A DNA stretch of 62,800 bases from Algoriphagus sp. (lineage in GTDB: Bacteria; Bacteroidota; Bacteroidia; Cytophagales; Cyclobacteriaceae). The DNA is taken from assembly GCA_023653075.1 (NCBI GenBank), contig JAMNXQ010000008.1:1-62800 (forward strand), read 5' to 3'. Under the pieces are notes generated by a model that searched no databases, was not told where the DNA came from, and was given only the letters and a program-made list of their open reading frames with translations. Position numbers and translations under genes: made by a program. Below are positions 43,266-52,436 of this stretch, in pieces. How positions within the stretch are numbered: position 1 is the first letter of the stretch; each line of letters begins with the position of its first letter.

Positions 43266-43521
43266 CTAAGAACTGCTTGGATTATTTTGCGCAGCTTTTT
43301 TCTTGTCCATTTCTACTGTAGGGCCTTTAGGGAGATAGGTGCTTGAGAGTTCATCGTCCCAGGGTAGAGCTTAGGGGGCATGGGAGGGAAAATCTCCGTT
43401 GGTGGAGGATGAAGTAGTGGTGGAGAAGTTGGTGGATGTGGAAAAGCCAGCGATGCAGTTACTTGGCTGAATAGGAGGATACTAACGAATAAAATTTTTT
43501 ATTTCTTAGAAAAGGATACAT
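43266..43521 (-). pseudogene. Small secreted proline-rich peptide gene, broken by two single-base deletions
   Basis: Read leftwards from ATG 43521, MYPFLRNKK is followed after an A6 run by the neighbouring frame KILFVSILLFSQVTASLAFP and HPPTSPPLLHPPPTEIFPPM. A second frame change at CCCTGGG leads to PWDDELSSTYLPKGPTVEMD and a stop at 43266-43268. Adding one A and one C restores a continuous frame of 85 residues, an exact multiple of three. It would have a signal peptide, a proline-rich middle and a basic C terminus. I do not recognise the family. Both lesions lie in homopolymers, so decay and sequencing error are both possible. Confidence 0.55.
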
Positions 43522-43568
43522 TTAGTACCGCATGGTGCTCAACTTTTTCAAAAAAAAATGTTTAAAAA

Positions 43569-43598
43569 TTGTTAAATTTTAAATAATTGTTAAATTTC
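43569..43598 (+). promoter_or_regulatory. Bacteroidota-type promoter of the susC/susD-like operon
   Basis: TTG at 43569-43571, exactly 19 bases, then TAAATTTC (43591-43598), one base short of the TAnnTTTG consensus. Transcription would start near 43605, about 25 bases before the ATG at 43631. The surroundings are very AT-rich. Confidence 0.65.
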
Positions 43599-43630
43599 GC
43601 AGTCAAGTTTAAAACTCAAACCCAATACAA

Positions 43631-46594
43631 ATGAAAAAACAAGGACTACTAATTTTGTGTTTTTTCTCTTTGTTAGCCTTTAGCATAGGTTTTTCTGCTA
43701 ACGCTCAGCAAGCGAGAATAACAGGTAAAGTTACTGATGCAAGTACAGGCGAAGGAATGCCTGGTGCGAGTGTATTAGTAAAAGGTACCACACGTGGAAT
43801 GGTCACTGATTTAGATGGTAATTTTGCCATTGAAGCCAGTTCCACCGATGTTTTGGTGTTTTCCTTCATTGGATACAACACCGTTGAAGAAACTGTAGGC
43901 ACTCGGACTACAATTAATTTAACTCTTTCGGAGTCGGTTCAAGGACTCAATGAAGTAATCGTAGTAGGTTACGGTACTCAGGAGAAAAAAGAAATCACAA
44001 GTGCTGTTGCAAGCATCAAGTCGGAAGATTTCAACCGAGGAACCGTTAACGATCCTAGACAATTGCTTCAAGGAAAAGTTGCAGGTCTTAACATTTCAAG
44101 ACCAGGAGGTAACCCAAATGGTGGCTTCAACATTAGACTTCGAGGAATTTCTTCTTTTGGAGCTAACGCTGAACCTCTAGTCGTTATTGATGGCGTTATT
44201 GGTGCTTCTTTAAGTACAGTAGATCCAAACGATATCGAATCAATGGATGTATTGAAAGATGGATCTGCTGCTGCGATTTACGGAACTAGAGGTTCTGCTG
44301 GTGTGATTTTGGTTACCACAAAATCAGGTAAAAAAGGAAAAGCTGTCGTTGAGTATAGCGGAACTGCTGCAACAGAAAATGTTGCGCGTACTATTCCAAT
44401 CATGAGTGCTGACGAGTACAGAGCTCTACCTGGTTCAAATGATCTTGGTTCAAACACTGACTGGTTTGATGCGGTAACAAAGACAGGAGTTAGTTTTGTA
44501 AACAACCTTTCCATCAGTGGTGGAAATGAAGGTACTAGCTACAGAATGTCTTTAAACTCACGTAATGTAAATGGTGTAGGTATTAATTCTGGTTTTGATC
44601 AATTGAATGCTAGATTGAACCTTACTCAAAGAGCATTGAAAGACAAGGCTTTGTTTTCAATCAACATTTCCAATACCACAGCAGATAGACAATATGGTAA
44701 CGATAACTCATTTAGATATGCGATTATCTCAAACCCTACGCTTCCTATCTACGATCCAAATCCACAGTCTCCAAATTTTGGAGGATATGCTGAGCGCGAT
44801 ATTTTTGATTGGTTCAACCCAGTATCCATTGCAGAGCAAAACATTAACGATGGTCGCGAAAGCAGATTGTTAGCTAGTATCCGAGGTGAATACAACTTCA
44901 CTAGTAATTTCAAAGCTTCTGCATTCTACTCTAGCCAGAGAGAAACATTTTGGAATGGATCTTATTCTCCTAAGACTGCTAAGTTTGGAGGAGGATTCGG
45001 TAGAAAAGGTTTAGCTACTGTTCAAAATAATGAAACTTTAAATGATTTGTTTGAAGCAACCTTAAACTACGATAAAGAAGTAGGTAAATTAGACATGTCC
45101 TTCTTGGGTGGATATTCTTACCAAGAGTTCTTTTATCAAGGTGATTACACACAAGCTGGTAATTTCCTAACGGATGCTTTCACTTACAATAACTTGGGTG
45201 CAGCTCTAGATTTTGCAAATGGTTTAGCTAATGTGTACAGTTATGCCTCTGAAAATAAATTGGTTGCGTTCTTTGGACGTGCTAATTTCAATTTCGATGA
45301 CACGTACTTGTTGTCAATCAGTTCTCGATATGAAGGTTCCACTAGATTTGGTGAGAACAATAAGTGGGGATTGTTTCCTGCAGTTAGTGCTGGTGTAAAC
45401 CTTGGTAATTTGGTGGACATCACAGGAGTAAACGCGTTGAAACTAAGAGCTAGTTACGGTAGAACAGGTACTCAGCCAGGTGAATCTTACATTTCTTTGT
45501 TGAGATATGGCCGTCAGGGTAACTTCTTCTACAATGGAAACTTTGTACCTTCTTATGGTCCAGTATCGAATAACAACCCGGATTTGTCTTGGGAAACTAA
45601 AGACGAAGTTAACGTAGGTGTAGATTTCGTTGCTTTCAACAATAAACTTTCTGGTACAATTGACTATTTCACCAGAGTAACAAGTGGAATGATTTTACCA
45701 ATCAACGTACCAGTTCCACCAAACCTTTTCCCAACTACACTTCTTAACATTGGTGAAGTTGAAAACTCTGGTCTTGAAGTATTGTTGAACTACAATGCTA
45801 TTGACAAGAGTGATTTCAAATGGACTACAGGAGTTAACTTCTCTACGTTAGCTACTAACCTTAGAAGTTTGTCAGCAGGAGATCTATCTTTCGGAGCAGT
45901 AAATTACCGCTCTAACTTCGGTTCTCCAGGTCAAAACCTTACTCAGTTGATCCGAGTTCAAGAGAACGGACCATTGGGACAGATTTGGGGTCCAATCCAG
46001 ACTGGTATCGATGATAAAGGTGCTCCAATCATGAAAGTGATTGATGGGACAGCTAAAGATGCTAACGGAAACCCTGTTTATTGTAACTGTGATGCTGATA
46101 GAGCTCAGTTGGGTACTGCTTATCCTACGATCAACTTTGGTATCAACAACAGCTTCAACTACAAGAATTGGGATTTCAATTTCTTTTTCAGAGGTTCACT
46201 TGGTCACTCTTTGATCAACAGCTACAGAGGTTTCTATGAAAACACTGAAAGTACTACAGTTCAAAACTGGAACGTTGTGAAAACTAAATATTTTGATCCA
46301 AACATTAAAAAGGCAGAATATAACAGTAGCCACGTTGAAAAAGCAGATTTCATGATCTTGGATAACGCTACTCTTGGTTACAATTTTAACGTGAAACAAG
46401 GTAAGTCTGTAGGTAAAATTAGAACCTTCCTATCTGTACAAACACCATTCATGTTTACAGGTTATACTGGTGTAGATCCTTCAGTAAGATATCAGGATCC
46501 AGAAAACGGTGATCCACTTGCTCCAGGTATTGAGCGTAGAGCTACTTACTTCACTACTACCATTACTACTTTAGGTCTAAACTTAAGTTTCTAA
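43631..46594 (+). CDS. SusC/RagA-type TonB-linked outer-membrane transporter
   Basis: TonB-dependent transporter of 987 residues with signal peptide (MKKQGLLILCFFSLLAFSIG, cleavage near ANAQ). The order is: carboxypeptidase-D-like domain (ITGKVTDASTGEGMPGASVL), TonB box region (LNEVIVVGYGTQEKKEITSA), plug domain with SRPGGNPNGGFNIRLRGISS, and a 22-strand barrel ending in LNLSF, a Phe-terminated sorting signal. SusC partners import oligomers across the outer membrane. It uses codons unlike its neighbours (AGA for Arg, GGT, ACT, GTT). It is followed 20 bases later by the SusD-type gene. No glycoside hydrolase or peptidase lies next to it, so the cargo is open. Confidence 0.96.
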   Translation: MKKQGLLILCFFSLLAFSIGFSANAQQARITGKVTDASTGEGMPGASVLVKGTTRGMVTDLDGNFAIEASSTDVLVFSFIGYNTVEETVGTRTTINLTLSESVQGLNEVIVVGYGTQEKKEITSAVASIKSEDFNRGTVNDPRQLLQGKVAGLNISRPGGNPNGGFNIRLRGISSFGANAEPLVVIDGVIGASLSTVDPNDIESMDVLKDGSAAAIYGTRGSAGVILVTTKSGKKGKAVVEYSGTAATENVARTIPIMSADEYRALPGSNDLGSNTDWFDAVTKTGVSFVNNLSISGGNEGTSYRMSLNSRNVNGVGINSGFDQLNARLNLTQRALKDKALFSINISNTTADRQYGNDNSFRYAIISNPTLPIYDPNPQSPNFGGYAERDIFDWFNPVSIAEQNINDGRESRLLASIRGEYNFTSNFKASAFYSSQRETFWNGSYSPKTAKFGGGFGRKGLATVQNNETLNDLFEATLNYDKEVGKLDMSFLGGYSYQEFFYQGDYTQAGNFLTDAFTYNNLGAALDFANGLANVYSYASENKLVAFFGRANFNFDDTYLLSISSRYEGSTRFGENNKWGLFPAVSAGVNLGNLVDITGVNALKLRASYGRTGTQPGESYISLLRYGRQGNFFYNGNFVPSYGPVSNNNPDLSWETKDEVNVGVDFVAFNNKLSGTIDYFTRVTSGMILPINVPVPPNLFPTTLLNIGEVENSGLEVLLNYNAIDKSDFKWTTGVNFSTLATNLRSLSAGDLSFGAVNYRSNFGSPGQNLTQLIRVQENGPLGQIWGPIQTGIDDKGAPIMKVIDGTAKDANGNPVYCNCDADRAQLGTAYPTINFGINNSFNYKNWDFNFFFRGSLGHSLINSYRGFYENTESTTVQNWNVVKTKYFDPNIKKAEYNSSHVEKADFMILDNATLGYNFNVKQGKSVGKIRTFLSVQTPFMFTGYTGVDPSVRYQDPENGDPLAPGIERRATYFTTTITTLGLNLSF

Positions 46595-46613
46595 GCTAAA
46601 ACATTAAAAAATC

Positions 46614-48248
46614 ATGAAAAAAACAATAAATATTAAATACTTCTTGATTGGCCTAGGACTGACTTATTTTGCTTCGTCTTGCGTTGATTTAGAGGAGAAG
46701 GTGTATAGCCAGATTACTTCAGACAACTTCTTCAAAACAGATGAAGAATTTATTTCAGCACTTGGAGGAGCGTATTCTTCTTTAGGTGGATTGGGTAATC
46801 ACTCAGGTCTTTGGTCAATTAATGAAATTGCATCCGATGAAATCGTAGTTTCTCACAAAGGTGGTGACTGGTTTGACGGTGGTGTTCTTTTACAGTTGCA
46901 CCAGCATGAATTCCAAAAGGATAATCCATTTTTGAACAACACATGGAATTTCCTTTTTGGAGGAATCAACACTTGCAATAGATTGATCTATTCCTTCGAG
47001 CAGCTTAACAATGCTAACTCTCCTGCTTACATCGCGGAGCTTAGAGCTTTGAGAGCGTTGTACTACTATTGGGCTATGGATGCGTTTGGTAACGTTCCTA
47101 TTGTAACAGACTTTACATCTACTGAAAAGCCTGCTAATAGCTCAAGAAAAGTAGTTTATGATTTCATTTTGAAAGAATTGAATGAAATTATCCCGTTGCT
47201 TTCTTCAAAGAAGGATGGTACTACTTACGGTAGAATGACTAAGTGGAGTGCATTGACCATCAGAATGAAATTGTACCTAAATGCTGAAGTTTACACTGGA
47301 ACTCCTCAATGGGCTCTTGCTGCTGCTGATGCTGCTACAATTATCAATACTGGTCCTTACACTTTGAACCCTTCTTATGCGGCAAACTTTGCAGTTAATA
47401 ATGCAGGTTCACCTGAGAATATCTTTGTCTATCCTTATGACAAGGTATTTGCTGGTGGATTCAACTGGGTACAGATGACGCTACACATTGTAAGTCAGTC
47501 TACTTTCAACCTTACTGATCAGCCTTGGAATGGATATCAAACTGTAGAAGAATTTTACAATTCTTACATAGATCCAGTGAAGAATCCAGGAACTCAAGGT
47601 CCAGTTTGGAAAGGCTTGGCATTGGAGCAATCTACTGGTACAATTGATGGTAGATTAACTAACTTCTTGGTAGGCCCACAGAAAAAAGCTGATGGATCAG
47701 TTTTGGTCGATCCAGGAGTTGAAGTTACCGATCCAACTGGATTGAAAGGCGATCCTAATGGTCCTCCATTGACTTTCATGCCTTTCTTGAATGAGATCTC
47801 TCCAGGAGGTTTGAGACAAGCAGGAGCTAGAATTGCTAAGTATGAGTTCGAAAGAGGTGGTACACCAAACATGAGCAATGACTTCGTAATCTTTAGACTT
47901 TCTGATGTCATTCTTTCTCTTGCTGAGGCTAACTTTAGATTAGGAAAAACTTCTGAAGCTTTGGCTTTGGTTAACCAAATCCGTGCTAGAGCAGGTAACC
48001 TTCAGCCTTTCACTACTTTGACTGATGAGAATTTGTTAGCAGAAAGAGGTAGAGAAATGTATGTGGAGATGACTAGAAGACAAGATCAGATTCGCTTTAA
48101 GAAGTATGGTGATGCTTGGTGGCCTTATGCAGGTATGAACAGACCTAAGAAAGTTCACGCTCCAGGCAGCTTCTTGGAAATCTTCCCTATTCCGCAACCA
48201 CAGCTTCTTGCAAATACAAACTTGAAGCAGAATCCAGGATACAATTAA
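46614..48248 (+). CDS. SusD/RagB-type nutrient-binding outer-membrane lipoprotein
   Basis: Lipoprotein of 544 residues with leader MKKTINIKYFLIGLGLTYFA and lipobox ASSC (Cys23). SusD features are present: NFFKTDEEFISALGGAYSSL near the start, the TPR-like region with ELRALRALYYYWAMDAFGNV (the RAxYYY element), and the C-terminal LAERGREMYVEMTRRQDQIR plus FPIPQPQLLANTNLKQNPGY. It caps the SusC barrel and captures the ligand. Codon use matches SusC. A strong terminator follows at 48271-48303, so SusC and SusD form their own transcript. Confidence 0.96.
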   Translation: MKKTINIKYFLIGLGLTYFASSCVDLEEKVYSQITSDNFFKTDEEFISALGGAYSSLGGLGNHSGLWSINEIASDEIVVSHKGGDWFDGGVLLQLHQHEFQKDNPFLNNTWNFLFGGINTCNRLIYSFEQLNNANSPAYIAELRALRALYYYWAMDAFGNVPIVTDFTSTEKPANSSRKVVYDFILKELNEIIPLLSSKKDGTTYGRMTKWSALTIRMKLYLNAEVYTGTPQWALAAADAATIINTGPYTLNPSYAANFAVNNAGSPENIFVYPYDKVFAGGFNWVQMTLHIVSQSTFNLTDQPWNGYQTVEEFYNSYIDPVKNPGTQGPVWKGLALEQSTGTIDGRLTNFLVGPQKKADGSVLVDPGVEVTDPTGLKGDPNGPPLTFMPFLNEISPGGLRQAGARIAKYEFERGGTPNMSNDFVIFRLSDVILSLAEANFRLGKTSEALALVNQIRARAGNLQPFTTLTDENLLAERGREMYVEMTRRQDQIRFKKYGDAWWPYAGMNRPKKVHAPGSFLEIFPIPQPQLLANTNLKQNPGYN

Positions 48249-48270
48249 TTAAATCTTGATTCTAATATAG

Positions 48271-48303
48271 AAGCAGGCTGTTTTTAACAGCCTGCTTTTT
48301 TTT
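48271..48303 (+). terminator. Rho-independent terminator of the susC/susD-like operon
   Basis: AAGCAGGCTG, a short T-rich loop, then CAGCCTGCTT followed by T residues. It lies 23 bases after the SusD stop. Confidence 0.92.
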
Positions 48304-48463
48304 GATTGTTTTTAATCGGCTTAGAAGTAATTGATCCGTTTTCTTAGGGTATCAAAATTCTAAATCAAAAAAAAGATGAAAAACATCTGGGAGGTATTCA
48401 AGTTTTTCTACCCGAACTTTATCGAAGAATCATTAAATTCGTGGTGTAAAAAGAAAAATTTGT

Positions 48464-49057
48464 ATGCGTATTTCCTTAACAATTCTTGCTCTTCTAATTC
48501 TCAGCATCTCCATTCAAGGTTGTAATTCCCCTTCCTTTAACTCCTCTGATAAGGGTTTAGCGAATGCAGATAGTCTTTTTTTGGGCTTTTATTTAGGCAT
48601 GGCACAAAAGGATTTTTTTGACCATTGCACGGAATTGAATAAGCAGCAAAAAATAACCCAGGGGCCTGGAGGTACCACTAGTGTTGAACATAAAATTAAA
48701 GGCACCTACGGAGGCGATGTGAGTATGCGGTTTTTTCCAACGTTTATCAAAAAGGAAATGTTTGAAATGCCGGTTACCTATACCTATGATTCTTGGGCTC
48801 CTTGGAATAAGGAATACTCATCTGCAGCCTTGTTGCCAAAAATATTGGAAAGCTATAAAGCGATCTATGGCAGTGACTTTAAGGTTGTAAATGATAGGTA
48901 CCAAGGGAAAATCTACTATAGAATGGATGGAAAGCGAAGAATCAACCTTTTCATAAAAGATGAGCAGTTCGTTCAAGCAATTTTTACGGATATGGAGGTT
49001 GAAGAAAGGCTCAAAGAAGAATTTGAAAAAAGCCAATCCCAAAAGCCAGTGAATTGA
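48464..49057 (+). CDS. Lipoprotein of unknown function between SusD and VCBS paralogue 3
   Basis: This 197-residue precursor has the leader MRISLTILALLILSISIQGC (lipobox IQGC, Cys20). The mature part contains GLANADSLFLGFYLGMAQKD followed by FFDHCTELNK, a beta-rich middle with GTYGGDVSMRFFPTF, and a strongly charged C terminus (EERLKEEFEKSQSQK). No family is recognised. The pattern of a target residue block after F-L-G suggests a small binding or assembly protein. It lies 41 bases before the third VCBS gene in the same direction, so they are probably co-transcribed. It has no counterpart beside paralogues 1 and 2. Confidence 0.7.
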   Translation: MRISLTILALLILSISIQGCNSPSFNSSDKGLANADSLFLGFYLGMAQKDFFDHCTELNKQQKITQGPGGTTSVEHKIKGTYGGDVSMRFFPTFIKKEMFEMPVTYTYDSWAPWNKEYSSAALLPKILESYKAIYGSDFKVVNDRYQGKIYYRMDGKRRINLFIKDEQFVQAIFTDMEVEERLKEEFEKSQSQKPVN

Positions 49058-49097
49058 CTTTTTGGAATTTGAAGTCTCCTAAAATGTTTAAGGTATA

Positions 49098-52000
49098 ATG
49101 AAACTCGGTCTAGCTAAGTTTTGGGTTCTCTCATTATTCATTTTTTACGCATGCACTGGAAATCCTGATTTAGAACAAAAGGATACACTTTTTGTAAGTC
49201 TGCCCCCTCAAAAGACGGGTGTGGATTTCATTAATTCGTTGACTGAAACTGAAGACTTCAACATCATCGATTACCTTTATTTTTACAATGGAGCTGGGGT
49301 TTCAGTGGGTGACATCAATAACGATGGGCTTATTGATATTTATTTTTCTTCGAATCAAGGACCAAATAAGCTTTTCCTAAATAAAGGGAAAATGGTTTTT
49401 GAGGACATCTCAAAAATGGCGGGTTTGGAATCTCTAGGCTCCTGGAAAACAGGAGTAAGCATGGTCGATATCAATGGGGATGGTTTGCTTGACATTTACG
49501 TTTGTAGGTTGGGTAATTTTAAAGGCATTACCGGCAGGAATGAGCTTTACATCAATAATGGAGATCTGACTTTTAGTGAATCTGCTGCAGACTATGGTTT
49601 GGATTTTCAGGGCTTCAGTACGCAGGCTTCATTTTTTGATTACGATAGAGATGGAGATCTAGACATGTATTTGCTCAACCATGCTGTGCATACTGAAAAT
49701 AGCTTTGGAAGAGCATCCCTTCGCTATCTGGATGATGGCTTAGCTGGGGATCGATTGTACAAGAACAATGCTGATCAAGGGGAAAAGAGATTTACGGATA
49801 TCACAAACGAGGCGAAAATCTATTCAAGTCAGCTGGGCTATGGTTTAGGAAGCGGGATATCGGACTTGAACAACGATGGCTGGCCAGACCTGTATGTTTC
49901 CAATGACTTTAATGAAAATGATTACCTCTACCTCAATAAGGCAGACGGTACTTTCCAGGACCAAACCGCTTCAGCCCTAAATTACAGCAGTAGGTTTTCC
50001 ATGGGTAGTGATTTTGCTGATTTAAATAATGATGGTTGGGTCGATTTTATTACCCTAGACATGTTGGCAAAGGACGAGACCATTCAAAAATTATCCCAAG
50101 GCGAGGATACGGAAGAAAACCTACAGCAAAAGTTGAACTATGGATTTGAAAGACAATTTTCTCGAAACTGTTTTCAATTAAACAACGGGAATGGTTCTTT
50201 TTCAGAAATCGCGCAACTTTCAGGAATTTCTGCTACAGATTGGAGTTGGGGTGTGCTTTTGGCTGATTACGACAACGACGGCTGGAAAGATGTTTTCATT
50301 TCGAATGGGATTGTACGAAGACCCAATGATTTGGACTACATGAACTTTGTGACCAATCCCAATCTGGAAAATGGCCTGCAGAACAACTCTGAAATTTCTG
50401 ACCTAGAGTTGGCCTCAGAAATGCCTTCAGGTGATGTTGCCAATTTCTTTTACCGAAACAACAAGGATTTGACATTTCAAGATGTGAGTTCTACATGGAA
50501 TGTCCCTCAAAAAAATATTTCTAATGGTGCAGCCTATGCCGATTTAGATAACGATGGGGACCTAGATTTAATTATCAACAACATCAATGCTGCGGCACAA
50601 ATCTTGGAAAACCAACAGGCGCAGCAACTGGATCAATCAAAAAACAACTTTTTAAAAATCAGATTTAAGGGCCTTGGTGGGAATAAATTTGGGATTGGGA
50701 CTCGGATTGAAGCGTATGGAAATAAGGGACAAATTATTCAAGAGAACTTCACTAGTCGCGGTTTTCAATCTTCTACAGCCCCTGAAGTTCACCTAGGACT
50801 TGGAGAATTTCAAAGTTTAGATTCCTTAAAAGTAATTTGGCCAAGCGGAAAGGTTGAAAAATTCACAAACGTCAAGGCCAACCAAACCCTCACAGTGGAT
50901 GAGTCGGGGGCAAAAGCTATTCCTAGTTATCTGCCTCAAGCCAAAGAGTCTTTCTTGAAAGTCGTTGAGAATAAGCTATCTGGATTAGATTTTGAACATT
51001 ACGAGGACAATTTCAATGACTTCAACTATGAATCCTTACTGCCTCATAGGCTTTCACAGGAGGGACCAGCCTTGGCTGTGGGAGATGTGAATGGAGACGG
51101 GAGAGAAGATCTTTATGTAGGAGGGGCAGCAGGACAACCCGGGACTTTATTTACCCAAGTCAACGGCGGGAAATTCCAAAAGTCGAATCAACCCATTTTT
51201 GAAAAGGATGCCGCTCTTGAAGATACCGAGGCTATTTTTTTTGACAGCAATAAAGACGGTTTTCTAGATCTAGTTATTGGACGCGGTGGAAATGTGGCTA
51301 ACCCAAGTGATGCAGGGGGGCAATCCAAAATTTATTTAAATAACGGGAGAGGAAAGTTTGAACAGAGCATCAATCTTCCATTGGAAAAAAATGCGCAGGT
51401 TTCCGTGATTTTACCACATGATTTTGATAAGGATGGCTTGGAAGATTTGATGGTTGGAGGTAGGAATGTTGCTGGAAAATATGGGCAAATTCCTCGAAGC
51501 TATTTGTTGAAAAACTTGGGAGCAAATCGATACCAAGACATAACCAATCAAATTGCCCCAGAATTGGCAAACCTAGGTTTGGTCAAAGATGCTGCTTGGA
51601 CGGATATCGACGTAGATGGCAACCTTGATTTAATTGTCATGGGAGAATGGATGCCGCTCACTATTTTCTTGAATAAAAGCGGAAAGCTAGTGAATGAGAC
51701 GGCAAGCTTTGGGTTGGAAGACACGAATGGATGGTGGAGTTCAATTGCCGTAGAAGATTTTAATCAAGATGGTTTCCCAGATGTAGTGGTTGGCAATTTA
51801 GGGTTAAACCATCGGATGAAACCTACCAAGGAGTTTCCTATAAAAATGATGCTTGCTGATTTTGATAAAAATGGAAGTGTTGAACAAATCGTCTCGTATC
51901 CTGTAGAAGGGAAGTATTTTACGGTAGCAAGTAAAGATGAGCTAGTGAAGCAAATTCCTGCTCTTAAAAAAGAATTTGTTCGCTATAATGATTTTGCGGG

Positions 52001-52436
52001 CAAAACAGTCGATGAAATATTCGAAAAATTCCAAATCAAAGAGGTTCCGTATTTGAAATCCTATCAATTTGAATCTTTGGTGCTTTACAACCAGAAAGGC
52101 AAAAAATTCACCGCTCAGGCGCTACCAATTGAAGCACAATTTTCGCCAATAGCAGACATTGCTGTAGAGGATATCGATCAAGATGGTTATTTAGATCTTA
52201 TTTTAGGTGGGAATACGACTGCTGTTGCTTCGTATTTTGGTTCGTATCAGGGGAATTGGGGCCTTATCTTGAAAGGGGATGCAAATGGATCTTTCAAGAC
52301 CTTCATGGAAAGCCCTTTGAAAATAAAAGGGGATGTGAAGAAAATTAAAGAGGTGACTGTTGGAACCAAAAAATGGTTCGTTTTTGCAAAGAATAACTCA
52401 AGTTTGGAAGTCTTCAGTACCTCGAAAAATCGCTAG
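49098..52436 (+). CDS. Double-propeller VCBS/FG-GAP lipoprotein with ASPIC/UnbV domain (paralogue 3)
   Basis: Lipoprotein of 1,112 residues (leader MKLGLAKFWVLSLFIFYACT, Cys19) with the same plan as the two minus-strand paralogues but lying on the opposite side of SusC/D. Blades include GDINNDGLIDIYFSSN, VDINGDGLLDIYVCR, SDLNNDGWPDLYV and ADLDNDGDLDLIINNI. ASPIC/UnbV: FTSRGFQSSTAPEVHLGLGE and IWPSGKVEKF. The second propeller has GDVNGDGREDLYVGG, FDSNKDGFLDLVIGR and EDFNQDGFPDVVVGN. It is more AT-rich than paralogues 1 and 2. No terminator-like hairpin is seen after it. It is probably in one transcript with the small lipoprotein gene. Ligand unknown. Confidence 0.88.
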   Translation: MKLGLAKFWVLSLFIFYACTGNPDLEQKDTLFVSLPPQKTGVDFINSLTETEDFNIIDYLYFYNGAGVSVGDINNDGLIDIYFSSNQGPNKLFLNKGKMVFEDISKMAGLESLGSWKTGVSMVDINGDGLLDIYVCRLGNFKGITGRNELYINNGDLTFSESAADYGLDFQGFSTQASFFDYDRDGDLDMYLLNHAVHTENSFGRASLRYLDDGLAGDRLYKNNADQGEKRFTDITNEAKIYSSQLGYGLGSGISDLNNDGWPDLYVSNDFNENDYLYLNKADGTFQDQTASALNYSSRFSMGSDFADLNNDGWVDFITLDMLAKDETIQKLSQGEDTEENLQQKLNYGFERQFSRNCFQLNNGNGSFSEIAQLSGISATDWSWGVLLADYDNDGWKDVFISNGIVRRPNDLDYMNFVTNPNLENGLQNNSEISDLELASEMPSGDVANFFYRNNKDLTFQDVSSTWNVPQKNISNGAAYADLDNDGDLDLIINNINAAAQILENQQAQQLDQSKNNFLKIRFKGLGGNKFGIGTRIEAYGNKGQIIQENFTSRGFQSSTAPEVHLGLGEFQSLDSLKVIWPSGKVEKFTNVKANQTLTVDESGAKAIPSYLPQAKESFLKVVENKLSGLDFEHYEDNFNDFNYESLLPHRLSQEGPALAVGDVNGDGREDLYVGGAAGQPGTLFTQVNGGKFQKSNQPIFEKDAALEDTEAIFFDSNKDGFLDLVIGRGGNVANPSDAGGQSKIYLNNGRGKFEQSINLPLEKNAQVSVILPHDFDKDGLEDLMVGGRNVAGKYGQIPRSYLLKNLGANRYQDITNQIAPELANLGLVKDAAWTDIDVDGNLDLIVMGEWMPLTIFLNKSGKLVNETASFGLEDTNGWWSSIAVEDFNQDGFPDVVVGNLGLNHRMKPTKEFPIKMMLADFDKNGSVEQIVSYPVEGKYFTVASKDELVKQIPALKKEFVRYNDFAGKTVDEIFEKFQIKEVPYLKSYQFESLVLYNQKGKKFTAQALPIEAQFSPIADIAVEDIDQDGYLDLILGGNTTAVASYFGSYQGNWGLILKGDANGSFKTFMESPLKIKGDVKKIKEVTVGTKKWFVFAKNNSSLEVFSTSKNR

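Larger units (their letters stand above)
43160..43630. other. Divergent intergenic region between VCBS paralogue 2 and SusC
   Basis: 471 bases. It holds a disrupted small gene on the minus strand (43266-43521), a consensus promoter for SusC (43569-43598) and an AT-rich stretch that contains the SusC leader. No other gene was found. Confidence 0.6.

Noticed and set aside
43491..43500. Programmed -1 frameshift as an explanation for the broken peptide gene
   Set aside because: The run is AAAAAATTTT and lacks a well-placed slippery heptamer in the zero frame; the second frame change at CCCTGGG needs its own explanation, so deletion or sequence error is simpler.
48376..48525. A 49-codon frame (MKNIWEVFKFFYPNF...) before the small lipoprotein
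   Set aside because: It overlaps the lipobox lipoprotein gene in another frame and lacks support; could be a chance frame.
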